Shown here piece after piece: positions 45,679 to 57,371 of a DNA stretch of 64,000 nucleotides. Location: contig PDHQ01000057.1 of NCBI GenBank assembly GCA_003339415.1, positions 1 through 64,000 on the forward strand, read 5' to 3'. The notes beneath the pieces were generated by a model. It worked only from the letters and a program-made list of their open reading frames with translations. It was not told where the DNA came from and did not search any database. This DNA comes from Ophiocordyceps camponoti-saundersi (nom. inval.). Taxonomy: Eukaryota > Ascomycota > Sordariomycetes > Hypocreales > Ophiocordycipitaceae. A program made the translations under genes and the position numbers. Numbering within the stretch: the stretch's first letter is position 1; every line of letters begins with the position of its first letter.

Positions 45679-46848
45679 CTACTTCCACAATTTGCCGAGC
45701 GACACCTCCTTGTCGTCATGCTTGTTGAGAATCTTGGCCGTGGCCAGCTCAAAATCCTCCTGCGTGACGTGAACCCTCCGCTCACGCAGAGCGTACATGC
45801 CGGCCTCGGTGCAGACGCCCTTGAGCTCGGCGCCGGAACAGCCGCTCATCTTCTCGGCAATCTTGTTGAGGTTAATGCCGCGCGTTAAATTCATCTTGCG
45901 GCTATGAATGCGCAGGATATCGGCCCGGGCCTCGACGCTGGGCGGCGGGAACTCAATTTTACGGTCGATACGGCCGGGTCGCAGCAGGGCCGGGTCGAGA
46001 ATGTCGAGCCGGTTGGTTGCCATGATGACCTTGATGTTCTTGGTAGGCTCGAAGCCGTCAAGCTGGTTAAGGAGCTCTAGCATAGTGCGCTGCACCTCGG
46101 AGTCGCCGCCGGAGGAGCCCTCGACTCGAGAGGAGCCGATGCTATCAATTTCGTCCATAAAGATGATAGACGGTGCGTGTTCACGCGCCATGATAAAGAG
46201 CTCGCGCACCATTCGGCTGCCCTCGCCAATATACTTTTGCACGAGCTCGGAGCCGGAGACGCGGATGAACTTGCAGGCGGTGTGATGGGCGACGGCGCGC
46301 GCCAGCAGCGTCTTGCCCGTGCCGGGTGGGCCGTATAGTAAAACACCCTTGGGTTGGGCGATTCCAAGCGACTCGAACAGTTCCGGATGCTTCAAGCCGA
46401 GCTCAATTACCTCCTTGATCTCCTTGATCTGCTGGTCAAGGCCGCCAATCATGTCGTAGGTGCTGTCTGGCACCTTTTCCACCATCATGAGCGACACCAG
46501 AGGATCGACTGACGACGGAAGCAGCTTTTCGAGTTTGTAGCTATCAGACAGTAGCGTCACTCGCTTCCCAGGGGTGAGCTTGGCAACGTCGACACTGTCG
46601 GAGACGTCGACGACGTATTTGCCCTCGGGATGCACCTTGACCAAGATCTTCTTGGTGCTCATGACCTTGACCACCTCGCCGACGTATGATCCCGGTTGCT
46701 GCAGCAGACCGAGCTCCTCGCGAAGCAAGCGGACGCGCGAGTTGTAGTCGTTGCGTTGGGCCTCGAGACGGCGGAGAGCGGCCTGGCCCTTGAGGATCTC
46801 GAGCTTCATAGCCTCGATCTTGTTGTGGTAGTACTGATCGAGTGCCAT
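45679..46848 (-). CDS. RPT6: 26S proteasome regulatory ATPase Rpt6
   Basis: A single exon of 389 residues. An N-terminal coiled coil (about 5-48) leads an OB-fold domain (about 52-110), then the AAA+ module with Walker A GPPGTGKT (173-180), Walker B IIFMDEID (228-235), sensor ATNR and an arginine finger in [11 protein letters not shown]. The C-terminus is LGKLWK, without the HbYX tail found on some other Rpt subunits. It sits in the hexameric base of the 19S particle and unfolds substrates into the 20S core. Among the six Rpt proteins the N-terminal and OB sequence ([33 protein letters not shown]) point to Rpt6. A leader intron upstream cannot be excluded. Confidence 0.95.
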   Translation of the reverse strand: MALDQYYHNKIEAMKLEILKGQAALRRLEAQRNDYNSRVRLLREELGLLQQPGSYVGEVVKVMSTKKILVKVHPEGKYVVDVSDSVDVAKLTPGKRVTLLSDSYKLEKLLPSSVDPLVSLMMVEKVPDSTYDMIGGLDQQIKEIKEVIELGLKHPELFESLGIAQPKGVLLYGPPGTGKTLLARAVAHHTACKFIRVSGSELVQKYIGEGSRMVRELFIMAREHAPSIIFMDEIDSIGSSRVEGSSGGDSEVQRTMLELLNQLDGFEPTKNIKVIMATNRLDILDPALLRPGRIDRKIEFPPPSVEARADILRIHSRKMNLTRGINLNKIAEKMSGCSGAELKGVCTEAGMYALRERRVHVTQEDFELATAKILNKHDDKEVSLGKLWK

Positions 46849-48102
46849 GATTGGAGATTTGTGCGAGATCTGCGGTTGGGTGTCGAAGACAGAGATGGGT
46901 TAATGGCAGGTAACAAGGTGTTTGGCTCTCGTCGCGAGCCAAAGATGTAGCTACGGATAGGCGAGGCTGCGAGGCCACCATCAGAGGAGACCGTTGGAGG
47001 ATTAGGTAAGGCCGGTAGCGAGATGGAACGGAAGAACAAGTATCCGTCTACCACATCGCCATGCTCATCACCGAAGGTCCACCGTCCAGCAAAGCGGCGA
47101 TGCGCATGCAGGACAGAGTTTGTCGTCGAGTCGAGTGCCGAATGCAACGACAATGGCGTAGAAGATGGTGTATATCTATCGGCGTGCGTGACATGAACGG
47201 ATTTGGATGTGCAAACAATTGATGTTCTGTCGAGGCTGAAGGGGCCACGCGCAGGCTCTCTGCTGACCCGGCCGGCCCTACATACCTGCAACATACTGTA
47301 CATACATAGGTATCTGCAGATGACCGTTTTGAATTCTATTCTTACGATCACGATCGCCTACTTCTACTGTGTAGAGGCAGGTGTGCATATTGAGTGAGTC
47401 GACGGGTATACATATGTTCAAGGCCGCCTGTTGTTGGACTGTCCTTGTCTGTCGTCTCGTCTTCGTCTTCTCATCGTTGTCGTCACGTCACCATCGTCGC
47501 CCTTGCCGTCGCTGCCTCAGGCATCTTCTAAGGGGCGGGGGGAATGGAGATTTCTCAGCCACACGAATATTAGGCCACATTATTATTATGGGCTCCAGAT
47601 TCATCGCATCGCAGATCCCCAAGATCCACCGTCTCCAATATTACCACCCTGACCTGTCTACCGCTACCGCTGCCGCTGCCGCTGCCGCTGCTGCTGTTGC
47701 AGGGCACGCTTGCTTGCGCCAGTCAAGGGTAGTGACGCTTGGGCACCGGCCTTGCCGCAGATTTTCTCGTCTCTCCCTCTCTCTTGTCTCTTGACTCGAC
47801 TCCTTTGGCGCTCCTCATCCGCCTCCTCGGCCCCGTCCGCCTCCTCTTCCTCCTACCTACTACCTACCCGCCTACAACAAAGCCATTCTATCTACTCGCC
47901 CTCGTCCCATCTTCTCTGCTCTCCTACCCTTCCATGCCTCTCCCATGGTAATGAAGCATCGTTCCGTCACAACCTCCGTCGCAGACGTCGTCTCGTCCCG
48001 GAGCCCCTCCAACGTCCGAGCTCCCCGCCACCGTTCGCCACCCGGCCCTCGTTTTATCGAGCTGGCGTCGCTCGCTTCGCCACCCTTCGCCACACCGGCA
48101 CC
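46849..48102. other. Divergent promoter region RPT6 / VNX1-like
   Basis: 1.25 kb between divergent start codons. Includes a GCT/CCG triplet run (about 47663-47700) and a CT-rich leader before the exchanger gene. No extra gene supported. Confidence 0.55.
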
Positions 48103-51100
48103 ATGGATCGAGAGCAAGACCGTCGCCGTCCGTCGCCTTCGTCGGAACCGGCGTCGCCCACCGATGCTCGTGACCTGCCGGAGCTGAGGGTCGCCGTCCC
48201 CGACGACGGCGAGAGTCTGCAGTCAAGCGATACCTTACGGCGTCGCACCGCCGAAAGTGGCGGATACGGTCTGTCTCGACTCGGAAGAAGACAGGTGAAA
48301 TAGATTCCAAGAGGCGCTGACAATAACTTTAGGCTCTATCCAGTCGCCGCATCCAAGCTCCAGTCGGTCCCCGTTGGAGCCCTCGCAGGATCGCTCTCAG
48401 GTCAGGAGTGCTGCTTCGACGCCACGTCCTGGCAATACCGCCACCGCCGCCGATCGCCTCAAGTCCTTCAGTCGCCAGCGAAAGCCGCCCTTACCGCGTC
48501 GCATATCCTCCAATACGCCCCATCGTGGCGAAATCTTCTCCGCCGACGACGATACCCACGAGGTTGAGGCCGATGCTGTCAGCCGGCAGCGCGATCAACC
48601 TGCCGGCTATGGCACCCGCCGCCGCACTCAGCTATCGTCAAACCTGCGTCTGCCGTCGTACCGCGCCGCCGATGCCGAGGCTGAAGCCGAGCCCTCTCGC
48701 GGAGTCCCGCCGACTACGACGGAGGAGGACGAGGAAGACGAGAGTCCCGATCAGGATCAGGAAATGCCCCTCGAAGAGCACGTCGACTGCGACTCTAGTA
48801 GCGACCTGAGCGACGCTGAGAGCTTTACTCTCAAGGACCGCCAGCAGGCTATCAATCAGACGCATCCCTTTGGCATCCGCGTCTGGAAACCCGCCCTGTA
48901 CAAGAAAGACCGGTCGATCCAGAAGACGGCTCAGGCCGATATTCACTCTACCCCGGGCGGTCACGTCAGTCGCTGGCTGCTGCTCTTTAACCTCGTCTGG
49001 ACCCTTTGCTTTGGCTGGTGGATGGCTACCTTGGCCGCCTTTGGTGCAGTCATCTGCCTCCTCTTCGCCGCCGCTCCTAGCGGCAGAGAGTACGGCCGCA
49101 TCCTCTGGGGCTTGGCTGGCTATCTCTTCTATCCCTTTGGCAAGTTTGTCCGGCTGGAAAAGGACGAGGCTTACCTGCACGAGGACGCGCACGAGGGCCG
49201 AAGCATATCCGAATATGAACAGTGGCAGAGCGGCGATCTCGAGTACGGTCGACTCTTCTTTGGGCCTGACCGCAACCGGTCCATCGTTGGCCGATCGCGC
49301 CGGAGCATCGACTCGGAGCCGAGCGAGACGGAGAGCTTGTTGGGCCGCGGACGTCGCGGCGAATCTCATTCGGCTGCCACCACGCGTCGCCGTCGCCAGA
49401 GGCTCTTTGGCCGCGGCGAGTGGAACATTGGCCGTGTCATCTTCTTCATTTTCTTCTGGTGCCTCATCACGCCCTCGCTCATCATCGTCTCCGCCATCTG
49501 CTGGTTCCTCGTCTTCTGGATACCCATGGGCAAAGTGGCGTTCCTCCTCTTCGACCACCTCCGACGCCACCCGCTGGCGCTATCATTCGAGTCGCACGTT
49601 CGCTACACGCGCGCCGAGGACGCGCCCGACTCGTCAATCCTGCTCTGCACCTACCGGGCTGTCGGCTCCAAGTACTGGAAGTATACTGTCGACGGCACCA
49701 ACATCTTCCTGATCAATCTTATGGCCGTCGTCATCTTCGTCATCTTCGACTGGCTAGTCCTGGACCGCGTGCTGCACCTCAACAACCACATCACCTCGCC
49801 GGCTTTTCTGTTCATTGCGTCGCTGCTGTCCATCATCCCGTTGGCCTATTTCATCGGCCAGGCCGTTGCCTCTATATCGGCCCAGTCGTCCATGGGTCTT
49901 GGAGCCGCTGTAAACGCCTTCTTCGCCACCGTCGTCGAGGTCTTTCTGTACTGCGTCGCTCTCGGTCAGGGCAAAGGTCAGCTCGTCGAGGGGAGCATCA
50001 TTGGCAGTATATTCGCCGGCGTGCTCTTCTTGCCCGGCATTTCCATGTGTTTTGGCGCCATCAAGCGCAAGACACAGCGCTTTAACGCCAAGTCAGCCGG
50101 CGTCACGTCGACCATGCTCCTATTCGCCGCAGTCGGCGCCTTCAGCCCAACTCTCTTTTACCAGATACATGGCACCCATCAGCTCAACTGTCTCGAATGT
50201 GAGGACTGGAACCCGGGCGGGCCCGACGACCCGAGACGAACTCACGACTGTCGCCGCTGCTACTTTTCCCAACTACCGGCGCTGGACAACCGGTTTTATC
50301 TGGAGGCTGTTCGGCCTTACTGCTACCTCGCCGCCGCCATGCTCTTCTTATCGTACCTGATCGGTCTCTGGTTCACTCTACGGACGCACGCGGCCGTCAT
50401 CTGGAACGCAGAGGTGGAGGAAAAGAGACACGAGGAGCACTTGCAGGCGTCTGTGCTTAAGAGCGCGCAGCCGCCGGCGGCGGGTGAGACGACGGGCACT
50501 GACATCCGCGATTCGCAGCTGTACAAGCGCATACTGGGACAGTCGCTGAGGCAAGCCGGGCTGCAGCCGGGGCCGGACGAGATGCACCGATGGGCATCGA
50601 CAGCATCTCAGGAATCTCCGCAAGCACCGGCGCCGCCAGCGAACGGCTCGGCTTCGACTCCGCATGTGGTGCCTCCTCGGAGCCACGAGTCTGCGGCCCG
50701 GCCAGCGGTGCACGTTCCGGGCCTCAGCGCGGCGGAGAACACTGCGCTGGCGCGCGAGGTGGCGGAAATCGCGGCCACTGCGGCGACGATTGCATCGCGC
50801 GAAAGGTTTGCGCGCAAAATGTCGGCGGCGCCCAGCGGCGGATCGACGGTGGGCTCGCGCAGCCACGTGCCTGTGCCCAGGGCCGGAGTCGTGCACGAAG
50901 GTGGGCCGGAAGAGTCGGCACCGCCGGCGGCAGAAACGGCGACCGCTCAAGGCGGAGGCCACGGCGGGCATGATGCGCCCAACTGGGGCCGGACCAAGAG
51001 TTCAGTCATCCTTCTCGGGGCCACGGTACTGTACGCGATCATTGCCGAGATTCTGGTAGACACCGTGGACGTGGTGTTGGAAAGCTTTTCGATCGATCAG

Positions 51101-51641
51101 AAGTTCCTCGGCATCACGCTCTTTGCCCTGGTGCCCAACACGACGGAGTTTCTGGTAAGTGGTGCACGAGAAGGCAGTTTTGGCGACGATCACGAGCTAA
51201 CGTCTCTGTCAGAACGCCATCTCGTTCGCCATGAACGGCAACATTGCTCTCTCAATGGAGATTGGCTCGGCCTACGCGCTCCAGGTGTGCCTGCTGCAGA
51301 TCCCCTGTCTGGTGCTGTTTTCGGCACTGTATCCAAACACGGGACAGGGCGAGGACGCGAGCATGTACACGTTTTCGCTCCTGTTCCCGCAGTGGGACAT
51401 GGTCACGGTCATCCTCTGCGTCTTCCTACTGAGCAACGTATACGGGGAGGGGAAGAGCAACTACTTCAAGGGCAGTATCCTACTCCTGACGTACCTGGTC
51501 GTCATTACAGGCTACTTCTTCAGCGGCTATACGACGGACGTGATGGGCTCGGCTCGAATGGATGTCATGGGATCCGACGGACGTTGGCAGAAGTTCAAGA
51601 CGGTGGGCGGGTTTGGAAGGGGAGAGGCCTTTGCGGCGTGA
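48103..51641 (+). CDS. VNX1: Vacuolar monovalent cation/H+ exchanger, VNX1-type (CaCA/CAX family)
   Basis: Three exons (48103-48294, 48344-51154, 51213-51641) encode 1143 residues; the introns are 49 and 58 bases and both are phase 0. A disordered N-terminus (~1-245) precedes the first membrane helices (~270-305), a charged loop, and the first exchanger repeat with GAAVNAFFATVVEVFLYCVAL near 584. A cysteine-bearing loop (CLEC...CRRC, ~680-705), a long Ala/Pro-rich cytosolic loop and the second repeat (VPNTTEFL|NAISFAMNGNIALS across the last intron) follow. The long N-terminus and the diverged ion-binding motif place it with yeast Vnx1, which moves Na+ and K+ into the vacuole, rather than with Ca2+-specific Vcx1. 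Cation choice is inferred. Confidence 0.88.
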
Positions 51642-53550
51642 GCTGAGTTGAGTTGATTGGAGGGGACGCCTTTCTTTTGTTGTTTGCCGCTGACATGGTT
51701 TTCTTTTTGTCTGTCTTGTTTCGTTTTTGCTCTTCCTCATCCTTGACCAGGCCTATTGTCTTTTTTGAGATACCTCTTTCTGCAGATACCAAGGGGCGGG
51801 CATGCCATACTTTCTTTCCATCCATCCGTTCGTCCATCCGTTTGTCCATACCGACCAATTTAGGTACGGATGCACACCTACTACATACCTATCTATATAC
51901 ATACACCTCTATATACATACATACAGTACCGTCCTTGCATGCAAGCGAGGAAGAAGAAAAGAAAATGGGACAACGAGGCGTGTGTCGCTCGGTGGAGCGT
52001 GCTGTGAGATGGGGTTACCTGTTTTGGCCGTGGTGGAGGAGCTCATTGGCGGTCGGGTGCTGAGGTGCCACTGGGGTATAAGCAAGGGGTTAATGAAGAA
52101 GATTGATGAGAAGCCGGGCGGGACAAGCAAGGCGAGGAGGAGAGACGCTGTGAGATGGGGAATGGTTTAGGGATAGTTATTGAAGTGTTTGTCGGGTGCA
52201 GTTGGACTGTGAGGGTTGTCCGACGTTGTTGATGGCTATGGCTTGCACTGCGTAGAGAGAGGGGGGGGGGATAAGGGCGATATGAGGGGGGGGAGGCTTG
52301 CTATATTGGATTCAAGGAGGAGAGGTTGATGGATGAGCTTCCTGGGTTTACATAGAGGAAGGCATCCGTATGCAGATACATATGATATGTGTGGACGTTG
52401 CATAAAGGTACCTAGTAGGTGCCTGCAGCGCATATATGGAGTATGTATGTATGTACGTGAACTCGGTAAAAGATAAGAGACACACACACACCCGCGTGTC
52501 TAAACCGCAACTGAGTGAATAGGTGCCGACCTGTATGGATAAAGGCTTGCGAGATCCGAGAGAGATCCGATAGGAGCGGGGTTTCCCACTTCGACACAGC
52601 GGCTTGTGAAGATGAGGCTGGTGCTACTAAGTAGCAGTCAGTAGAAGTAGCAGCAGGGGAACAACTCTGTACCTATCCTTTACCTACTGCCTCAGGCTCT
52701 ACCTGTGTGTTAGTAGGTAGGCACATATGTATGCTAGAGGAGAGGGGTGCTAGAGAGGAGTTGCTAGGGGCGGTGTTAGACATTCACCCCTTCAGCGCCT
52801 TCTTCGCTCGCAGCTGCCAAGCTGTGGGGGCTTTTTATGTACAGAGATGTACAGTGGGTTGGACGCGCTATTCAAGCACTGCGGCAGCGCCCCGGGTTTT
52901 TGTTCACAGCGGACTCTGATTGCCTGGCCGGGGCTTGCTTACGGGCTACTGCAGGCTACTACAGGCCACTACAGGCCACTTCAGGCCACTACTACCTTCT
53001 AGTACGGTGGCTGTACGGAGTACTGCGGGCCAGAGAGGTCACCGGCTTCCCAGTCGGTCAGGCGCTTTCTCCCCTCTGCATGCTCCGTACAGTGAGTGGC
53101 TGGCTGTACCTAGGTATTCTGGGAAGCTTCATTCCCTCTCACCTCCTTCTTCCCTCACCATCATCATCGTCATCATCATCGCCATCTTCCTCCTCTCCCT
53201 TCCCCTACATACTCTTCATCGCCTCGGCGTCTTTCCGAGGGTCACCTCGCTCTTCTATTCGCCTTTTACTCCCCTTTTCATTCTTCTTCGTCTTCTCTCT
53301 TCTTCGTCTACCTTTCTGCCTTCTTTCTCTCTTTCCATCTCCATTGTCAGGCATCATTCATCCGACGGCTCTTTCTGCCTTCCTCCATCTCTCTCTCTCT
53401 CTCTCTCTCTTCCATTAATCGTCCTCTCTCTCTTGTCAAGCGATTCGATGCCGAAACGGTGATAGCAAGCCCCCAGAACTTACCGTCTTCTTTCCAACTT
53501 CCTTCCATCTCGATGGGTGGCAGCCGCCGCGGCCTCGGCCTTTCGTCTTC
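51642..53550. other. Intergenic with 10-base tandem repeat and CT leader
   Basis: 3' region of the exchanger gene, ACAT-type repeats (51893-51926, 52440-52456), a five-unit 10-base repeat (52941-52990), then a CT/CTT-rich stretch (53130-53430) that looks like the leader of the 2EXR gene. Confidence 0.55.
52941..52990. repeat. 10-base tandem repeat, five units
   Basis: Five adjacent 10-base units based on ACAGGCCACT. Outer units differ by 1-3 bases. Intergenic. Confidence 0.85.
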
Positions 53551-54907
53551 ATGATGCCTTCGTCCACAATCAAGTTCGACGTGCCCGACGGCTGCCGCGC
53601 CTTCACCCTATTCCCCAGACTCCCCATAGAGATGCGCCACCGCGTCTGGGAGTGCTTCCTCGCCAGCGAACAGGGCGCCAACTTTGTCAAATTCAATGTT
53701 TCTGACGAAGGCCACGAATCGACCTTGAAGCCGGATCGGATTCCTTCCAGTAACGACGCAGACGACACCAACCCACCCGGCGGCTTTTTGACGCAGCACG
53801 ATAATGCTCCGCGCAACGCCGTCCCCTGTCTCCTTGTCACTCCATACCCCGAACCTAAGGCCGAAGTCTCGAACCACGCTCTTTTGCGCCGTCGACTGGC
53901 CATCATGGCCGCCACTTGCAGCGAGTCACGGTCCCTCGTTGCCAGCCTACTCAAGAGATCGGGCGTTTTACGCCTCGAATCCGGCACCGTCGTCTCCATC
54001 GACTGCTCTCTTGACCTTCTCGTCCTCGACTATTACCCCCATGACCTGTACAAGGTAGACGACACCCTGGACGTCGACCTTGAATGCCCAAGCCTCAATA
54101 TGGTTCGCCGCTTGGCAGTCCGCTTCTGTCACTTTTGGAAGCCGCAGACGTCGCTTGAGCGGATGTGCAGCTGCGGCAAGCATCTAGAGATAGACACCGG
54201 CAACTACCCGGTTCATCTTTACCAGTTTCTCGCCAGGAGCCTGCCCAACCTGCGCGAGTTTTACTTGATCGACTACTATATCGTCCCCAAGGCGCCTCTT
54301 GACCTTGCCGGTGAGTGGCCTGCCTGCCCACGAAATAGTGTCCGGCCATGGCTAACCAACGGCGATAGATACCCGCTCCCGCACCTCGCACGCTTTTCGA
54401 GCCCGCGATCGAAACCTTCACGACGTCACCGACTGCGACCCCAGCACCGGCCCCTGGAAGATCGAACCCAAGTCGAGAAAGATCCTCGACTGGCTTCGCG
54501 ACCGCTTCGTTCGCTACGCCTCCGTGAGTCGGACCAGCCGCCACGAGGCTCCCGAGAAGGTCTACTTCGGCCTTCTGGCCTGTGAGTGGAAGATCATGCG
54601 GCCGATACCCAGGGAGGATCAGCTTAGATTTCGGATCCCCTACGGCCGCGGAAGGGTTCCTCTTTCCGCAAGGCATTCCGATGCCCGGACTCTACGCCCA
54701 ACCATGAGGCACTATTCCACTGGCTCTCCTTCTCATCCTACGAACGGGCAATCGGCTGCAGCGGCGGATAGGGGCCTGAGCGAAGAAGCCGAGAGACCGA
54801 GAACACAGGCAGCCTTGGGCCTATCTTCATCGGTGTTTGTGTTTGGTTCGGGCTGCGGAGACGGCTATAAGTTTACATTTTCGCAGCCTGTCGGGCTGTC
54901 AGTTTGA
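53551..54907 (+). CDS. 2EXR-domain fungal protein
   Basis: Two exons (53551-54310 and 54369-54907) with a 58-base GTGAGT..TAG intron, giving 432 residues. The N-terminus has FTLFPRLPIEMRHRVWECFL (residues 18-37), the classic start of the 2EXR domain, which is widespread in Pezizomycotina and of unknown function. The middle is alpha/beta with RRLAVRFCHFW and a C-x-C pair (MCSCGKH). The last ~100 residues are Ser/Gly-rich and probably disordered. An alternative start one codon downstream exists. Such genes are typically multicopy and variable between strains. It converges on the hydrolase gene, 191 bases away. Confidence 0.8.
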
Positions 54908-55098
54908 CGCCGTGGCTCCGATCAAGCGAGATGGCAACGCGGGACCAGTGAAATGGGGCGGGCGTGCGACGGATGAACGCAGCCTGGCACATCGCTCACG
55001 ACGATAGGTGAAGGAGGCAAAGGAACTTCTACCTAGAGCAGAAGCACGTCGGCAGAAGATGTAGCATCATGACGGTAAATTCATCACTATAGAAAGCG

Positions 55099-56589
55099 TC
55101 ACAGGAAATCGCGTATGGTATCCCAAAAGGCGTCAGGATCCTCGCACATGGGCACATGGCCCGTCTCCATGACGACACGCAAAGTAGCGCCGCGCGGTCC
55201 CAACTTGGGCGCAAAGCCGGCCATGGCAGTACGCATGGCGCCCTTGGCGTCGACGTCGCCGACGACGAGGAGGGTTGGAACCTCACAGGCCGGAGCATCA
55301 GGGTAGAGGTCGTACTCGTAGAGGGCTTCAGATGCAGCCCGGAAGCCGGCCGGGTCGTTGGCCGCCAGCATGGGAACGAGCCAGGGGGTGACGGAGGCGG
55401 CGTTTCGCGGGTGGACCCAGCGGTCGACCGTCTGCTCGGCGAGAGCTTCTAGGGGGACCTGGGCGCGGTCACGCCAGGCCTGGGCGTTGGCCGGCGTCGA
55501 GACGGCGTTGAAATCGCATCCGATGAGGCGCGAGACTCGGTCCGGGTGAAGCTGGCTAAAGCGGAGGGCGGTGGCGCCGCCGATGGAGACGCCGATAAGG
55601 GCGTGGAGGCGGCGAATTCGCAGGGCGGATAGGAGGGCGTCGAGATCTGAGGCTAGGAGGTCGATGGTTATACCTCCGTCCGCCGAAGACTTTGGCGGCA
55701 GTTGATGCCGGCCTCGTGTGTCGTATCGGAGGATGGCGAGGTCGGGTCGGTGACGGAGGAGGATCTGGACGAAGGGATCCCACATCTCCAGCGAGGTCAG
55801 GAGGGAGTTGCTCATCGCCACGACCGGCGCGTCTGGAGCGGCGTTTCCCTCCAGACGGTAAGTGATGGTGGTGACGCCATCTTCGGCGGTGACGTAGGAG
55901 CTTATCACGGGCTGATCTCCCGGCGTCGTCGTCGTCGTCGTCGTCGTCGTCCCTTCTACCGAAAACGGTTCTGGCCTCGGCTTGGCGGCGAGAGGGGCGA
56001 GGTCTCGAGGGGCAGGCCCGAAGACGTAGATGAGAGACCAGAGGCGCTGGTCGCTGATGGATTCATCGGATGGTAAGGGATCATGATGGGTGGAAAAGTC
56101 GTGAAGCGCGAGCACAGAGCTGTCGTCTTCACTATCTTTTCTAAAGACGCGGGATCGTAACCAGCCTCGAACTTGGGAGACGGACTTTAGGCGCGATTCG
56201 AGAGCCGAGGATGAGACCGTCTCTTGAACTGCGACTGCGCCTTCGACGATGTCTTTCTCATGTTGGAAATGAGGCGCTTCACTGGTCGAGACGAGGAGTA
56301 GAAGCTGTCTATCGACGTTTACATCTGCAATCACCCTGGCTTCCCTCGCCGACCTGTTCGTCCGGAGAGACGTGTAAGTCGGATCGGAGAAGAGGTTGGC
56401 CGCATCTTTCACGTCGTAGATTGCGAGATAGGGAGGTCTAAGACCGTCGGCTGCCTTGTAGCGCAGGCCGTGGGGGAAATGGGGGAGGCGGAGACGATTG
56501 GGTCCGTGTTCGTTGTTGTACCAGTCTGTGAAGTGGGAGTCGGGGAGGTTGGCTGATGGTTCGGTCGTTACGTGGAGGAGGCCTGACAT
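55099..56589 (-). CDS. Alpha/beta-hydrolase, 3-oxoadipate enol-lactonase-like, with N-terminal ferredoxin-like region
   Basis: Single exon, 496 residues. Residues 1-100 and about 120-195 look like two ferredoxin-fold (EthD/DABB-type) units: the first has YNNEHGPNRLRLP and DGLRPPYLAIYDV, the second GWLRSRVFR and SVLALHDFS. A poly-Thr linker (214-222) leads to an alpha/beta-hydrolase (about 230-496) with nucleophile Ser335 in GVSIGG, a likely acid Asp445 or Asp447 in VGDVDAKG, and His478 in METGHVP. The hydrolase part most resembles 3-oxoadipate enol-lactonase, the beta-ketoadipate step converting the lactone to 3-oxoadipate. The substrate is inferred. There is no signal peptide, so it is probably cytosolic. 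Confidence 0.8.
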   Translation of the reverse strand: MSGLLHVTTEPSANLPDSHFTDWYNNEHGPNRLRLPHFPHGLRYKAADGLRPPYLAIYDVKDAANLFSDPTYTSLRTNRSAREARVIADVNVDRQLLLLVSTSEAPHFQHEKDIVEGAVAVQETVSSSALESRLKSVSQVRGWLRSRVFRKDSEDDSSVLALHDFSTHHDPLPSDESISDQRLWSLIYVFGPAPRDLAPLAAKPRPEPFSVEGTTTTTTTTTPGDQPVISSYVTAEDGVTTITYRLEGNAAPDAPVVAMSNSLLTSLEMWDPFVQILLRHRPDLAILRYDTRGRHQLPPKSSADGGITIDLLASDLDALLSALRIRRLHALIGVSIGGATALRFSQLHPDRVSRLIGCDFNAVSTPANAQAWRDRAQVPLEALAEQTVDRWVHPRNAASVTPWLVPMLAANDPAGFRAASEALYEYDLYPDAPACEVPTLLVVGDVDAKGAMRTAMAGFAPKLGPRGATLRVVMETGHVPMCEDPDAFWDTIRDFL

Positions 56590-57115
56590 TGTGACGGTGA
56601 TGGATTTTGGTTGATGATGGTTGATGATGATGCTGGTTCTTGGATGAGGGTGAGAGTTGTGGTTGAGTGTGAGAGCTTGATGAGAGGAGGAAGGTTGGCG
56701 AATGGGGTGACGGTTAGCCTGGGCGAAACCGGGTAGGGGTTGTGTGTTTCATGGGTGTCGCGTGTTGATGAAGCGAGTTGACTCTTTACTTGTGAGGCCT
56801 GGCTTTGTCAAGTAGAGATGCCTTTAATCTCGTTGCTATCTGGAAACCTGGTGTTGAGTTGATTTGCGGATGGTTTCTTAGACAGACTGCTTCTGCTCCG
56901 TATATACATATGTACGCTGGGCTGTAAGCAGGCTCTAGGGTAGCCCTGTCGATACAACAAGCAACATCATACATACACACTCTGCGGGGGATGGATGAAA
57001 TTGGTGCAACAGATGAGGGAAAGCCAGGACTCGACAAGGTTGAATTCTCTCCTAGTCGAGCGGGAAAAAGAAAAGGTAAGCCAGATAGCAATCGAGGCAT
57101 AATATGCATCTTCTA
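56590..57115. other. Intergenic, hydrolase promoter
   Basis: Upstream region of the hydrolase gene up to the MITE. No gene or repeat of note. Confidence 0.6.
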
Positions 57116-57371
57116 TCCCTTTGGGTGTGGTAACGCCACCCTCAGGTCACAGTCTCCACGCTGCTAATTAAGCTTGCAGATACTAATCTCGACCTCGATA
57201 TCCGGGCCTGCGCAGTGATACGTAAAGTAACGTTATGTAAATAGCAGAACTGGAGGTACTTCCTATATAGCGAGATCTCCTAGCAATCAAGTGTAACTGC
57301 TGATTTATAGCGTCCTATTGGCGACGAACCCTGCAAGTGACCTGAGGGTGGCATTACCACACCCAAAGGGA
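57116..57371. mobile_element. MITE with 35-base inverted ends and TA target duplication
   Basis: A 256-base element with terminal inverted repeats 57116-57150 and 57337-57371 (TCCCTTTGGGTGTGG... inward). The two arms match at 34 of 35 positions. Both ends are flanked by TA. It has no coding capacity. TA duplications are typical of Tc1/mariner/Fot1-type transposition, so it is probably a non-autonomous derivative. It is not RIPed. Confidence 0.9.
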
